Shown piece after piece: positions 16,294 to 24,699 of a DNA stretch of 64,000 bases. Source of the stretch: Methylophilaceae bacterium. Its GTDB lineage: Bacteria; Pseudomonadota; Gammaproteobacteria; Burkholderiales; Methylophilaceae. Made by a program: the position numbers and the translations under genes. The notes below the pieces were generated by a model. It saw nothing but the letters and a program-made list of their open reading frames with translations, did no database searches and was not told the DNA's origin. Each line of letters opens with the position of its first letter. Within the stretch, counting starts at the first letter, position 1. The DNA lies in the NCBI GenBank assembly GCA_013141125.1, contig JABFRO010000001.1, positions 682,001 to 746,000 of the forward strand, written 5' to 3'.

Positions 16294-17103
16294 TTAATCA
16301 GTGATACCCATAATTACGCTACTGGCCTTGAACACAGCGCACACTTCAATCCCTTCTGCCAGATTCAGTTCAGCCACACTTTCATTGGTAATGATCGCAC
16401 TTACTGTATTGCCACCTTCCAATTGCAACACGATTTCGGTATTAACCCCCCCTGACACAATCCGCGTTATTTTGCCTATGAGTTTATTGCGTGCACTGAC
16501 TTTGCCCGCCGCATCCGGCAGTGCCAGAATAATCCAGCTGGCCTTGACCAGCGCCCAAGCCTCGCTGCCGACTTCAAGGCTGAGACTATCCAGCCCGTCA
16601 TGTGTAATCACCGAATGAATTTTGTCGCCACCGGTTAGCGTAAGTTCAACCTCCACATTCACCGGCCCTTGTTTGATACTGCTCACTTTGCCGAAAAACT
16701 GATTACGTGCACTGGTTTTCATGGATAATCTCCTGATAAGTTGATAAATATTGTCAAAATCTTCAATACCGGCACTAACGGCTTGCATAAAACGCTGATG
16801 CTCGCGATGCAAGGCGCGAAAAGCATCGACAATACGAATACCGGTGGGCGTAAGCTGGGTACCACCTCCGCCTTTGCCGCCGGTCATGGTGACGACCAGC
16901 GGCTCGCCAAACATGCTGTTCATCGCATCCACCGCATCCCAAGCACCTTTGTAACTTAAGCCCGCCGCCTTGGCCGCTTGCGTAATTGAACCGCATGCGC
17001 CTACGTGCTCCAGCAAGGTGATACGCTTATCGCTCAACAGATTCTGCGCATCCTTACCTAAAGACAACGAGCCCATTACTTTAAATTCGTTACTTCCCGC
17101 CAT
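16294..17103 (-). CDS. modE: Molybdate-responsive transcription regulator ModE
   Basis: A 269-residue ModE: winged helix-turn-helix N-terminal domain (about 1-115, with SITQAAKAAGLSYKGAW as the DNA-reading helices and GGKGGGGTQLTPTG as the wing), then two Mop domains (about 128-195 and 200-269). Binding of molybdate to the Mop pair makes ModE a DNA-binding dimer. The ATG at 17103 with AGAGG 5 nt upstream is preferred over a TTG 15 bases earlier. A strong ModE-type palindrome 18 bp upstream implies autoregulation. The gene is separate from, and upstream of, the porin-mod run (133 bp gap). Confidence 0.95.
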   Translation of the reverse strand: MAGSNEFKVMGSLSLGKDAQNLLSDKRITLLEHVGACGSITQAAKAAGLSYKGAWDAVDAMNSMFGEPLVVTMTGGKGGGGTQLTPTGIRIVDAFRALHREHQRFMQAVSAGIEDFDNIYQLIRRLSMKTSARNQFFGKVSSIKQGPVNVEVELTLTGGDKIHSVITHDGLDSLSLEVGSEAWALVKASWIILALPDAAGKVSARNKLIGKITRIVSGGVNTEIVLQLEGGNTVSAIITNESVAELNLAEGIEVCAVFKASSVIMGITD

Positions 17104-17120
17104 GTTGACCTCTATCAATT

Positions 17121-17144
17121 CGCAATAAATAAAAGTTTATATCG
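17121..17144 (+). promoter_or_regulatory. ModE-type operator 6 (modE autoregulation)
   Basis: CGCAATAA-N8-TTATATCG, 24 nt, 18 bp upstream of the modE ATG. Nearly identical to the site at 10675-10698. The position fits repression of modE by its own product. Confidence 0.72.
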
Positions 17145-17186
17145 ATAAGCGAAATATATCAGCTGATGCCTTTATTTCCTACATTT

Positions 17187-17546
17187 TCATGACATCAACG
17201 AAAACAACTGCGGTGTATCTTTGCGATAAACTCTTAACCACATCAGGGTCGCCGGCACTAGCGAGCGCACGCCAAACCAAACGGCATCTTGCTCAAATCC
17301 ACCGGCTTGTGTCAGCTGTCTGTTGAGTTGCGCCCAGCCCGCCCAGTCAATTTCCGGCATTTGCTGTTTCAGCTCGGGCGGCGCGTTGGCCGCTGTTTCT
17401 ACCATCACTCTGATTTGCTTTAGCACTTCTCTTTGCGTGAGTTGGCTGTTAAAAAACTCATCAGGCAGAAGCCCTTCCGTATAAGTCAGCACGGCCATCC
17501 CAGCTTCTTCCAGAATACCCAACATCGCACCAGTTAACATACTCAT
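17187..17546 (-). CDS. Unknown protein at the end of the fix/ferredoxin gene run
   Basis: A 119-residue soluble protein of unrecognised family. Helical pattern, with EEAGMAVLTYTEGLLPDEFF at the start and a Trp-rich middle (DWAGWAQLNRQL). ATG 17546 overlaps the TPR gene stop by 4 nt, so the pair is coupled. It is the last gene of the long fixABCX-FprA-ferredoxin run. Its place suggests a nitrogen-fixation accessory role, but no function can be assigned. Confidence 0.7.
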   Translation of the reverse strand: MSMLTGAMLGILEEAGMAVLTYTEGLLPDEFFNSQLTQREVLKQIRVMVETAANAPPELKQQMPEIDWAGWAQLNRQLTQAGGFEQDAVWFGVRSLVPATLMWLRVYRKDTPQLFSLMS

Positions 17547-18010
17547 GCAGCAGCACCCGTCGCATAGGCCTCGATGACTGATGCGCCTACGGAATCCTGC
17601 GGGTCAATTTCATAGAGTTTGGCAAGAATCAGCGAAGCATCTTCCACGCGCTGCTGACGCAAACGGATGAAAGCCAGGGCTTTGAGACTGAACAAATAAA
17701 AATGTTGCGGTGCTTCAACAATGCTCCAATCGCAACTGGTTTTATGCAGCAAGCGCCAGTTGGAGTGGATATGTGCCTGACGCGCCGCCGCATCCAATGC
17801 CAGACAAGCCGCGCGTTCGGCATCGCTCAGGCGTTGATGACGGAAATAGAATTTGTAGAGGATGTAATACACATGCAGGCATTCGGGATCAGCCGCCTGT
17901 GCACGCCACAGCAGTGTTTCTGCATCGCGCCAATCGCCTGATGCAGCTGCTGCTGCCAGATAGCCCGCTACGCGCGGTGGCAGGTCTTCGGCAGTTACGA
18001 TACCTTGCAT
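17543..18010 (-). CDS. TPR-like protein in the nitrogen-fixation run
   Basis: A 155-residue helical-repeat protein. About three TPR-like repeats are visible: GDWRDAETLLWRAQAADPEC, then RLSDAERAACLALDAA, and RVEDASLILAKLYEIDPQD. No signal peptide. Probably a protein-protein adaptor. It starts 6 bp after the thioredoxin-like ferredoxin gene and overlaps the next unknown gene by 4 nt. Association with ferredoxins suggests a nitrogenase electron-transfer or maturation accessory role (inference). Confidence 0.75.
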   Translation of the reverse strand: MQGIVTAEDLPPRVAGYLAAAAASGDWRDAETLLWRAQAADPECLHVYYILYKFYFRHQRLSDAERAACLALDAAARQAHIHSNWRLLHKTSCDWSIVEAPQHFYLFSLKALAFIRLRQQRVEDASLILAKLYEIDPQDSVGASVIEAYATGAAA

Positions 18011-18016
18011 GATGAT

Positions 18017-18340
18017 TTACCAAATGCCTGCTGGCGCTTTTAATCGTTCCACCACAGTGCCGCCCAGCAGGTGTTCGTCGATAATCGCCACAACATCTTC
18101 TTTGGTTACGCCGCTGTACAGCACGCCTTCGGGATAAACCAGCACATTGGGGCCGTTATCGCAGGGGCCAAGGCAGCCGGAATAAGTTGCTGAAAATTTG
18201 TCAAACAAGTTACGCGTTTGCGCTTGTTGCCAGAAGGCTTGTACGACTTCATTGCCTCCCTTAGCCTGACAGGAGCTGCGCGGATGATTGGCGGGCCGTG
18301 ATTGGTTGCAGACAAAAACGTGTTTAGCGGGTTTGGGCAT
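18017..18340 (-). CDS. Thioredoxin-like [2Fe-2S] ferredoxin
   Basis: A 107-residue ferredoxin of the thioredoxin-fold class, as known from Aquifex and next to nif genes in Azotobacter. Cluster ligands are Cys11 and Cys24 (C-x12-C) and Cys56 and Cys60 (C-x3-C, in SGCLGPCDNGPN). Start supported by AAGGA before ATG 18340. Fits an electron carrier or regulator serving nitrogenase; the exact partner is unknown. Located between plant-type ferredoxins and the TPR gene, 34 bp after the former. Confidence 0.9.
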   Translation of the reverse strand: MPKPAKHVFVCNQSRPANHPRSSCQAKGGNEVVQAFWQQAQTRNLFDKFSATYSGCLGPCDNGPNVLVYPEGVLYSGVTKEDVVAIIDEHLLGGTVVERLKAPAGIW

Positions 18341-18374
18341 GATTTTTCCTTAGTAATAAATTTATGAACACGTT

Positions 18375-18659
18375 TTAAGCTGGTTTAACGGTGACATCAC
18401 CCAGCACCATGGCTTGACAGGCCAGACGGTTACTGGGTTTTGCTAACTTTTCCTTAAGCAGTTCAATTTCCAAAGGGGAAGGTTTGGACAGGTTTTCTGC
18501 ACCTATCAGCACTTCTATCATGCAATCGCCACAGTCGTTTTCCTTGCAGCCAAAGGGAATGCTGGCACCGACTTTTTCAGCCACTTCGACAATACGTGTG
18601 CCACGCGACACATTAACGGTAGTGCCGATGTCGGCGAAGGTGATGTTGTATTTTGACAT
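18375..18659 (-). CDS. Plant-type [2Fe-2S] ferredoxin
   Basis: A 94-residue ferredoxin with ligands Cys38, Cys43, Cys46 (C-x4-C-x2-C in CKENDCGDC) and Cys81 (RLACQ). It closely resembles the neighbouring 119-residue ferredoxin but lacks most of the helical insert between Cys46 and the last ligand, so the two look like a duplication. Ribosome site AAGGG precedes the ATG. Probable electron donor in the nitrogen-fixation chain. Confidence 0.9.
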   Translation of the reverse strand: MSKYNITFADIGTTVNVSRGTRIVEVAEKVGASIPFGCKENDCGDCMIEVLIGAENLSKPSPLEIELLKEKLAKPSNRLACQAMVLGDVTVKPA

Positions 18660-18669
18660 GGCTTTTCCC

Positions 18670-19029
18670 TTAAATAGGCGCGACGATCACATCGCCAAAA
18701 ACTTGCGTTTGACAGGCAAGACGACAATGCTTGCCGATAAAGTTTTCACGCTGCATTTTGGCTTGCAGAGCCTCCAGGTTATTGGTGGCGCGCCAGCCTT
18801 CCATGATTTCGTGGAAACGTGCCAGCAACACAGCTTTTTCTTCTTTGGAAAGTTCCGACAGATTTTCCTGGCCTTTTATCACCTCAAACAGGCAAACGCC
18901 GCAATCACCCTCGCGGCAGTTATAAGCGATATAAGAACCCACCGCTTCCGATAGTTCGATGATGCGCGTTCCCACCGGCACGTTGACAGTGACGTTGACA
19001 TCGGAGAATGTAACTTTTGCTTTGGCCAT
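18670..19029 (-). CDS. [2Fe-2S] ferredoxin, FeSII (Shethna II)-like
   Basis: A 119-residue plant-type ferredoxin with ligands Cys38, Cys43, Cys46 (CREGDCGVC) and Cys106 (RLACQ). Between Cys46 and Cys106 lies an insert of about 35 residues, mostly charged helix (SELSKEEKAVLLARF and onward). A similar insert distinguishes the Azotobacter FeSII protein, which binds nitrogenase under oxygen stress and holds it in a protected state. Lying 11 bp from a flavodiiron protein gene supports an oxygen-protection role. The FeSII assignment rests on architecture, not on an alignment. Confidence 0.85.
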   Translation of the reverse strand: MAKAKVTFSDVNVTVNVPVGTRIIELSEAVGSYIAYNCREGDCGVCLFEVIKGQENLSELSKEEKAVLLARFHEIMEGWRATNNLEALQAKMQRENFIGKHCRLACQTQVFGDVIVAPI

Positions 19030-19039
19030 AATTATTATC

Positions 19040-20332
19040 CTAAATAGTCACTACACTTAATTCTTCCGTGGTCTGTTTCCGCGCAGCCAGCAAATCCGCC
19101 ATTTCCAGCACACGTGGTGCATTCACGCCCATCAGATGTTCAGCCGCTTCCAGCCCATATTGCCGACATTGTTCCAACTCTTCCAATGAAGGAATTAGCT
19201 TGATGCGCACGCCTTCCAGTGGCAAGCGCATTTTCAGGCCACGCAGTCTGTCCTCCAGCATACGCACGGCTTCACCCGACCAGCCGTAGGAACCAAAAGC
19301 ACCAGCAAGTTTGCCGCGTACATTAATTTTGGCAAATGATGACAATAAATCCCACGCCGGTTTGACCGCATCGCCATTGATGGTGGGCGAACCCACCAAT
19401 ATGCCATCGGCATCTTCTACCAGATCAACAAACAGATCGGTGTCGCCACCTTCCATGTCGTACAGGGAAACACGCACTCCAGGCACTTGTTCTGCGCCCT
19501 CGCGTATCATTTCTGCCATTTGCGTGGTGCTGCCATAGGCGCTGATATAAAAAACAATCAGCGTTTTTTCTTCCGCATTAATCTCATTTTGTAGCCGCTG
19601 GGCGCTTAATTCCCGATAGCGCTCTATGTAACGCGTGGGCTGATCGCGGAGTATTGGCCCGTGCGTGGGGGCAATAATGTTAATCGTCAACGGTTCAATT
19701 AAAGCCAGTGCATTAATCACATGCTCACGAAATGGCCGCATGATGTGCGTGTAGTAATATTCAAAGGCAAAGCGAAAATCACCCACTTTGTCGTTATACA
19801 AGCGCTTATCACAAAAGTGGCAGCCGAACACATCTCCTGAAAACAGAATGAACTCTTCTTCCAGATACGTGCATTGCGTATCCGGCCAATGCAAATACGG
19901 CGTATGCAAGAATCGCAAAGTGCGGTCTCCCAGACTCACCGTATCGCCTGTAATTACTGCTGTGAAGTCCAAATCCTTGCGATTGAGCAGCGCTTTCAAC
20001 ATTAGTTGCGCAGATTGCGATATATAGAGCTTGGCCTGTGGTGCGCGCCGCATCAGCTCCGGCAGGGCACCCGTATGATCCGGCTCCAAGTGATTGAGGA
20101 TAATGACCTTGATTTCATCGTATCTGGCTACAGCCTCTAAATGAGCGAAAAACTGTTCTGCGCATTCGGCCTTTACAGTATCAATCACCGCCACACCCTC
20201 ACTGCCACGCACCGCATAAGCGTTATACGTAGTGCCATTAGGCGTTTTGAGGATAATGTCAAAGCTGCGCATTCCGGGATCGAAAGCACCTATCCATTGC
20301 ACACGCTCTGAAAGCCAGACGGGTTGGGTCAT
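19040..20332 (-). CDS. Flavodiiron protein (FprA family)
   Basis: A 430-residue A-type flavoprotein: metallo-beta-lactamase-like di-iron domain (about 1-250) with ligand motif HLEPDH, then LHWPDT, SGDVFGCH and PTHGPI, and a flavodoxin domain (about 257-400, FMN loop YISAYGSTTQ). Such enzymes reduce O2 to water or NO to N2O with electrons from rubredoxin, ferredoxin or F420. Being in line with fixABCX and ferredoxins suggests removal of oxygen for nitrogenase. Located downstream of fixX after a 250-bp gap that holds a MITE-like repeat. Confidence 0.92.
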   Translation of the reverse strand: MTQPVWLSERVQWIGAFDPGMRSFDIILKTPNGTTYNAYAVRGSEGVAVIDTVKAECAEQFFAHLEAVARYDEIKVIILNHLEPDHTGALPELMRRAPQAKLYISQSAQLMLKALLNRKDLDFTAVITGDTVSLGDRTLRFLHTPYLHWPDTQCTYLEEEFILFSGDVFGCHFCDKRLYNDKVGDFRFAFEYYYTHIMRPFREHVINALALIEPLTINIIAPTHGPILRDQPTRYIERYRELSAQRLQNEINAEEKTLIVFYISAYGSTTQMAEMIREGAEQVPGVRVSLYDMEGGDTDLFVDLVEDADGILVGSPTINGDAVKPAWDLLSSFAKINVRGKLAGAFGSYGWSGEAVRMLEDRLRGLKMRLPLEGVRIKLIPSLEELEQCRQYGLEAAEHLMGVNAPRVLEMADLLAARKQTTEELSVVTI

Positions 20333-20366
20333 GATTTATTCTCTGATATTACGCATGTCAAAAATC

Positions 20367-20497
20367 AAATTCCCCTCAATCCCCCTTTTACAAAGTGGGA
20401 AGACAAGCAAGCCCATCTGCACCGGTGTTGCTCTACTCTTTGCAAAGTGAGCCAGTTTTTCTCCCCCCTTTGTAAAAGGGGGGCTGGGGGGGATTTT
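20367..20497. repeat. MITE-like element with inverted terminal arms
   Basis: The left arm 20367-20395 (contains TCAATCCCCCTTTTACAAAG) is the imperfect reverse complement of the right arm 20468-20497 (contains CTTTGTAAAAGGGGGG), over about 29 bases with a 72-base interior. The right arm is itself a hairpin (CCCCCC...GGGGGG). This arm sequence is a familiar miniature repeat in many bacterial genomes. It lies in the 250-bp gap between fixX and the flavodiiron gene and could fold in the transcript. Confidence 0.8.
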
Positions 20498-20583
20498 CCG
20501 TTTCGACGAATCACACATCACACTGCCTCAGTTTCATGTTTCTGTGGTTGTTGCATAACATCAGTTATTCTTCAGCAATCAAA

Positions 20584-20880
20584 TCAACCGAATTTGAACA
20601 GAATGCCATAGCCACCTCTTGGATATTCCCAGGCCACATTGCGATGATCGTCGCAGATAATGCGACAGGTTCCACATTCCAGACAGCCGTCGCTGATGAC
20701 CGTGACCTGACCATTACCTTCCATGGTCCAGCAACCGGCCGGACAGCAGGTAATGCAGGCTTGGCTTGCGCAGTTGTTACGGCATTTATCCTCGTCGATA
20801 ATGCTGATATGTGGGCGACCGGCATCGACTTTGTAACGGTTCTGAAACAGTTTCTCCTCAACCTTAATAGCAGCACTCAT
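20584..20880 (-). CDS. fixX: Ferredoxin-like protein FixX
   Basis: A 98-residue bacterial ferredoxin-type subunit of the FixABCX complex. ATG 20880 overlaps the fixC stop by 4 nt and is preferred over a start five codons upstream. Cysteine motifs: CRNNCASQACITCCPAGC and CLECGTCRIIC, which hold a [4Fe-4S] cluster or clusters. FixX takes electrons from FixC and, with FixAB, belongs to the electron-bifurcating complex that makes low-potential electrons for nitrogenase. Confidence 0.95.
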   Translation of the reverse strand: MSAAIKVEEKLFQNRYKVDAGRPHISIIDEDKCRNNCASQACITCCPAGCWTMEGNGQVTVISDGCLECGTCRIICDDHRNVAWEYPRGGYGILFKFG

Positions 20881-22175
20881 TCGAAAGCCCTCCATAATTT
20901 AAACGTATCTTTCACCATGCCAAAGATTGAGCGGCGCTGACGGAAACTTTTGCCAATTTGGCGTTCTTTGGTTTTTTTATCCACGCCATCCACGGTGAGC
21001 ATGGTGCGCGCGGCATTGGAGATCAGTTCGGGATAATCATTGAAAAACTGCGGATTGGTATGAAACACATCCGGCATATTCTTGTATTTTTTCATGTCTT
21101 TCATGACAAAACTTTCATCCAGTTTTGCCTTGTAGCGTTTGAGATTAGCCTTGCTAAACGGCAATCCTTCAGCATTCAATTCAATCAGCGTATTCGCCGC
21201 GTGCATACCGGTGGTCATGGCCAGATTGGAACCTTCGCGGTGCACGGCATTGACAAACATGCCAGCGTCTCCGACTATCATCCAACCCTCGCCGTATAAA
21301 TCCGGCATGGCCTTGTAACCGCCCTCGGGGATTAGATGCGCGGTATATTCTTTCATCTCACCGCCTTGAATCAGTGGTTTGATGGAAGGATGTTCCTTCA
21401 TTTGTTCCAGCAGCTCAAAAGGCGTGATTTTCTGCTTTTTAAAGTCGGACAACATGCAGCCCACGCCTATGGTGACGGATTCGCGGTTGGTGTAAAGAAA
21501 GCCGGTACCCATCATGCCCTTGGTGATTTTTCCTACCATTTCAATCACCACGCCCTCGTCATCCTTGACGTTAAAGCGCTGCTCAATCAGCTCCTGCGGC
21601 ATGAAATGGATTTCCTTCACCGCCAGCGCCACATTCTTGGGTTCCAGTTCAGGATGAAAACCGGCTTTCTTAGCCAACAGGGAATTCACACCATCCGCCA
21701 GAATCACTGCATCGGCGTAAATTTCGCCGCCTTCGCGGTCGGTTTGTATACCCACCACCCGATTGCCATCCAGCAATAAATTGGAAACCGTGGTTTCGCA
21801 AATCAACAAGGCTCCGGCTTTTTGCACGCGTTCGGAAAACCATTTGTCGAATTGCGAACGGATCATGGTGTAACGGTTGTACGGCTCCTTGTTAAAACTA
21901 TCCGAACGATAATGTGTGCCTACAAAAGAGTCATCATCCAGCACCCACATGCGCTGCTCTATCACATGACGTTCCAGCGGCGCATCATCACGAAAATCAG
22001 GGATCAGTTTTTCCAGCGCGTCCGAATAGAGAATCGCGCCTTGCACATTCTTGGAACCCGGCGATTCGCCACGCTCAATCTGCAGCACACTCAAACCCGC
22101 TTCGGCCAGCTTTAGCGCGGCAGAATTTCCCGATGGCCCGGCACCCACCACGATCACATCAAATTTTTCAGCCAT
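20877..22175 (-). CDS. fixC: FAD-dependent oxidoreductase FixC
   Basis: A 432-residue flavoprotein of the ETF-quinone oxidoreductase class. N-terminal FAD-binding Rossmann motif VVGAGPSGNSAALKLAEAG, then the GDAG region (GWMIVGDAGMFVNAVHREGS). In the FixABCX complex it accepts electrons from FixAB and passes them to quinone and FixX. Ribosome site GGAG before ATG 22175; 10 bp after the fixB stop; 4-nt overlap with fixX. Confidence 0.95.
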   Translation of the reverse strand: MAEKFDVIVVGAGPSGNSAALKLAEAGLSVLQIERGESPGSKNVQGAILYSDALEKLIPDFRDDAPLERHVIEQRMWVLDDDSFVGTHYRSDSFNKEPYNRYTMIRSQFDKWFSERVQKAGALLICETTVSNLLLDGNRVVGIQTDREGGEIYADAVILADGVNSLLAKKAGFHPELEPKNVALAVKEIHFMPQELIEQRFNVKDDEGVVIEMVGKITKGMMGTGFLYTNRESVTIGVGCMLSDFKKQKITPFELLEQMKEHPSIKPLIQGGEMKEYTAHLIPEGGYKAMPDLYGEGWMIVGDAGMFVNAVHREGSNLAMTTGMHAANTLIELNAEGLPFSKANLKRYKAKLDESFVMKDMKKYKNMPDVFHTNPQFFNDYPELISNAARTMLTVDGVDKKTKERQIGKSFRQRRSIFGMVKDTFKLWRAFE

Positions 22176-22185
22176 GATTTTTCTC

Positions 22186-23277
22186 CTATCCTGCTTTGCG
22201 GGCGACTGCCAGATGCACTTTGAAAGCTTCCGTCAAAGCGGGAAGCAGGGTCATTGCGTTACCAACAATGCCGTAATGGGCAAAGTCGAAAATCGGAGCG
22301 TTGGGGTCGTTGTTGATGGCGATGATGACATCCGAAGCATCCATGCCGACTCTATGCTGTATGGCACCGGAAATACCAGCGGCGATATAAAGCTTGGGGC
22401 GCACGGTTTTGCCGGATTGCCCAACCTGGCGTTCCAAATCTACCCAACCTGCCTGTACCACTGGGCGCGTGGCACCCACTTCAGCCCCCAGCATATTGGC
22501 CAGATCCCAGATCAGCTTGAAATTTTCCGGTTTTTTCATGCCGCGCCCGCCGGAAACAATAATGTCAGCGAAGGGTAGCTGCGGTTTATCCTGCATTTCA
22601 TCCGGGATAAATTCCAGCACCTTGGTAATGATGGCGCTTTCCACCATGCCCAGACTATCTTCCACAATACGACCGGTGCGGCTGGCATCACGCTCCGGCA
22701 TCGGCATCACGCGCGGCCTGACGGTGGCCATTTGCGGGCGATAGTTCAGCGTCTGGATAGTGCACAACAAACTGCCACCAAAGGTAGGACGCGTGGCCAA
22801 TAAACTGCGCGCATCCAAATCCACATTCAGTTCAGTGCAATCTGCGGTTAGCCCGGTTTTTAGCGTGGTGGCCACACTGCCGGCCAAATCCCGCCCCAGC
22901 GTACTGGCACCCAACAGCATAATCTCAGGCTGGTATTTGTTGACCAAATCCGTCAAGCCTTTGGTGAAAGGCTCATTACGGTAATCGGTTAGCAAGGGGT
23001 CTTCAACCAGATAACACAGATCAGCGCCATGGAAGAAGGCTTCATGACAGAAGCTGCGCGTGGTTTCCCCCGGCGTTCCCATGACTACACCGGCCAATTC
23101 CACACCGAGCTGATCTGCCAGTTTGCGCCCTTCGCCCAACAGCTCCAGCGAAACGGTGTGTATCACGCCGCGCTCATGCTCTATGAATACCCAGATACCT
23201 TTATAGGCTTTCAGGCTTTCGGATAGCTCAAAGCGTTTTTTGCCTGCTGGCTTTTTGGTTTCAGTAACTTCGCTCAT
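22186..23277 (-). CDS. fixB: Electron transfer flavoprotein alpha subunit FixB
   Basis: A 363-residue ETF alpha subunit. The N-terminal half is the ETF domain ([17 protein letters not shown]). The C-terminal FAD domain carries [34 protein letters not shown] and [11 protein letters not shown], all hallmarks of the family. It pairs with FixA to bifurcate NADH electrons. It starts 32 bp after fixA with an AGAGG ribosome site. Confidence 0.95.
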   Translation of the reverse strand: MSEVTETKKPAGKKRFELSESLKAYKGIWVFIEHERGVIHTVSLELLGEGRKLADQLGVELAGVVMGTPGETTRSFCHEAFFHGADLCYLVEDPLLTDYRNEPFTKGLTDLVNKYQPEIMLLGASTLGRDLAGSVATTLKTGLTADCTELNVDLDARSLLATRPTFGGSLLCTIQTLNYRPQMATVRPRVMPMPERDASRTGRIVEDSLGMVESAIITKVLEFIPDEMQDKPQLPFADIIVSGGRGMKKPENFKLIWDLANMLGAEVGATRPVVQAGWVDLERQVGQSGKTVRPKLYIAAGISGAIQHRVGMDASDVIIAINNDPNAPIFDFAHYGIVGNAMTLLPALTEAFKVHLAVARKAG

Positions 23278-23309
23278 GGTTTGACCTCTTTCTTATTCAT
23301 TGCACACAT

Positions 23310-24155
23310 TCATGCTGCACGTTTGGCGATTTCTTGTTCAATTTTGGGAAACTTGGTAAACATCTTGGCCAGCAAGGTGACGGCCAAATCCTTGGGTTCA
23401 TTGTTTTCGCATTGGATAATTTCAGCCTTGACCGCACGCAGCGTGGGCGCAAAAACCTTGGACACCACCGTCGGCGAACCTTTCAAACCCACCTTGGTCA
23501 CATCTTCAATCCCCGCCTGCTCGCGGTTCCAAACTTTGACTGGATAGCGCGAAGCGCGGAACATATTGGCCATGGTGGCAAAGCGCATTTCATTGGTGCC
23601 TTCCAGCACGGTAATCAAACTCGGCGTGCTGGTTTTTAGCAGCTGTACACCACCTTCAGAACGCCGCTCCACTAAAATCTCATGCTTATCCAGATCAACC
23701 GAACGCACCTTGGAAACATAAGTCAGCAACTGCATATCCAGGCGTTTGGCAATGCCGGGGCCTACTTGTGCGGTATCGCCATCAATGGTTTGCTTGCCGG
23801 TAAATACCAGATCCACCGGCATGTCCTTGTGTATCTGTCCAATCGCCGCAGCCAGTGCGCAACTGGTGGCCAAGGTATCGGAACCGGCAAACGCGCGGTC
23901 GGTGACCAATATCGCATCATCCGCACCGTACGAAATCGCCTTGCGCAGCGCAGCTTCCGCCATTGGTGGCCCCATGGTCAGCACGGTAACGCGGCCACCA
24001 TATTCATCCTTTAGCCTCAGCGCTTCTTCCAGTGCAAACAGATCATAAGGATTAACAATGGCCGGCACGCCTTGCCGCATAATGGTATTGGTCACCGGAT
24101 GCACGCGTATCTGCGCGCTATCGGGAACTTGCTTGATACAGACAACGATGTGCAT
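23310..24155 (-). CDS. fixA: Electron transfer flavoprotein beta subunit FixA
   Basis: A 281-residue ETF beta subunit: MHIVVCIKQVPDSAQI at the start, NPYDLFALEEALRLKDEYGG and the FTGKQTIDGDTAQVGPGIA segment. First gene of fixABCX. A near-perfect sigma54 promoter lies about 36-52 bp upstream and a NifA-type site 120-140 bp upstream, so it should be expressed with the nif genes. Ribosome site GGAG. Confidence 0.96.
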   Translation of the reverse strand: MHIVVCIKQVPDSAQIRVHPVTNTIMRQGVPAIVNPYDLFALEEALRLKDEYGGRVTVLTMGPPMAEAALRKAISYGADDAILVTDRAFAGSDTLATSCALAAAIGQIHKDMPVDLVFTGKQTIDGDTAQVGPGIAKRLDMQLLTYVSKVRSVDLDKHEILVERRSEGGVQLLKTSTPSLITVLEGTNEMRFATMANMFRASRYPVKVWNREQAGIEDVTKVGLKGSPTVVSKVFAPTLRAVKAEIIQCENNEPKDLAVTLLAKMFTKFPKIEQEIAKRAA

Positions 24156-24190
24156 TTGAATCTCCGTTTACCAATACTTATTAATGACTA

Positions 24191-24206
24191 ATGCAACCTT
24201 TGTGCC
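24191..24206 (-). promoter_or_regulatory. Sigma54 (-24/-12) promoter of fixA
   Basis: On the minus strand TGGCAC-N5-TTGCAT, a consensus match with correct GG-N10-GC spacing, 36 bp above the fixA ATG. Confidence 0.88.
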
Positions 24207-24276
24207 ACGGCTAATGAAACCTAATAACTTAATTTGTTTCAATGAGTTATACAACAAAAACCAACCCTTGACACTT

Positions 24277-24292
24277 TGTAGCAAAGCCGACA
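24277..24292. promoter_or_regulatory. NifA upstream activator site for fixA
   Basis: TGT-N10-ACA at exact spacing (TGT 24277-24279, ACA 24290-24292), about 70 bp upstream of the sigma54 promoter, just past the nifW stop. This is the classic NifA target. Confidence 0.75.
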
Positions 24293-24296
24293 ATCG

Positions 24297-24632
24297 TTAG
24301 GCATTGCGATCAGCCAGTGTCTGTTTCAGCTTGTTTACCGTGACGGTCTGCACGCCTGCCTTATCCTGAAACACCTTGAATACCTTCTCGGTAACTGCAT
24401 CCGATTGCTCAAAATCGCCATACGCCTGTTGCAAGCGCATCCTGTAGGCCGCGCGCTCTTCCGTTTCCGGCAAACCCTCCGGTATAGGATCACGCCCCAG
24501 ATACTGGTGAAAGCGTTTCAGAATATGCAAACGATTGACGTGTACCACTTGCGGCAGGTATTCCACGCCCAAGAAATCGAGAAACTCCTCGGCAGCTGAA
24601 AAATTTTCCAATGTATTGAGTAGATTGCTCAT
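24297..24632 (-). CDS. nifW: Nitrogenase-stabilising/protective protein NifW
   Basis: A 111-residue NifW with the family opening LENFSAAEEFLDFLGVEY, then HVNRLHILKRFHQYL and the C-terminal VFKVFQDKAG helix. NifW binds the MoFe protein and helps its maturation or protects it from oxygen. Ribosome site AGGAG before ATG 24632. It follows nifV by 67 bp and is probably co-transcribed with it. Confidence 0.93.
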   Translation of the reverse strand: MSNLLNTLENFSAAEEFLDFLGVEYLPQVVHVNRLHILKRFHQYLGRDPIPEGLPETEERAAYRMRLQQAYGDFEQSDAVTEKVFKVFQDKAGVQTVTVNKLKQTLADRNA

Positions 24633-24699
24633 GATGGCTCCTGGTTATTTAAAATAGATTCGTAAGAATTTACGATGGAATGGAACATTGGTTTATCAG

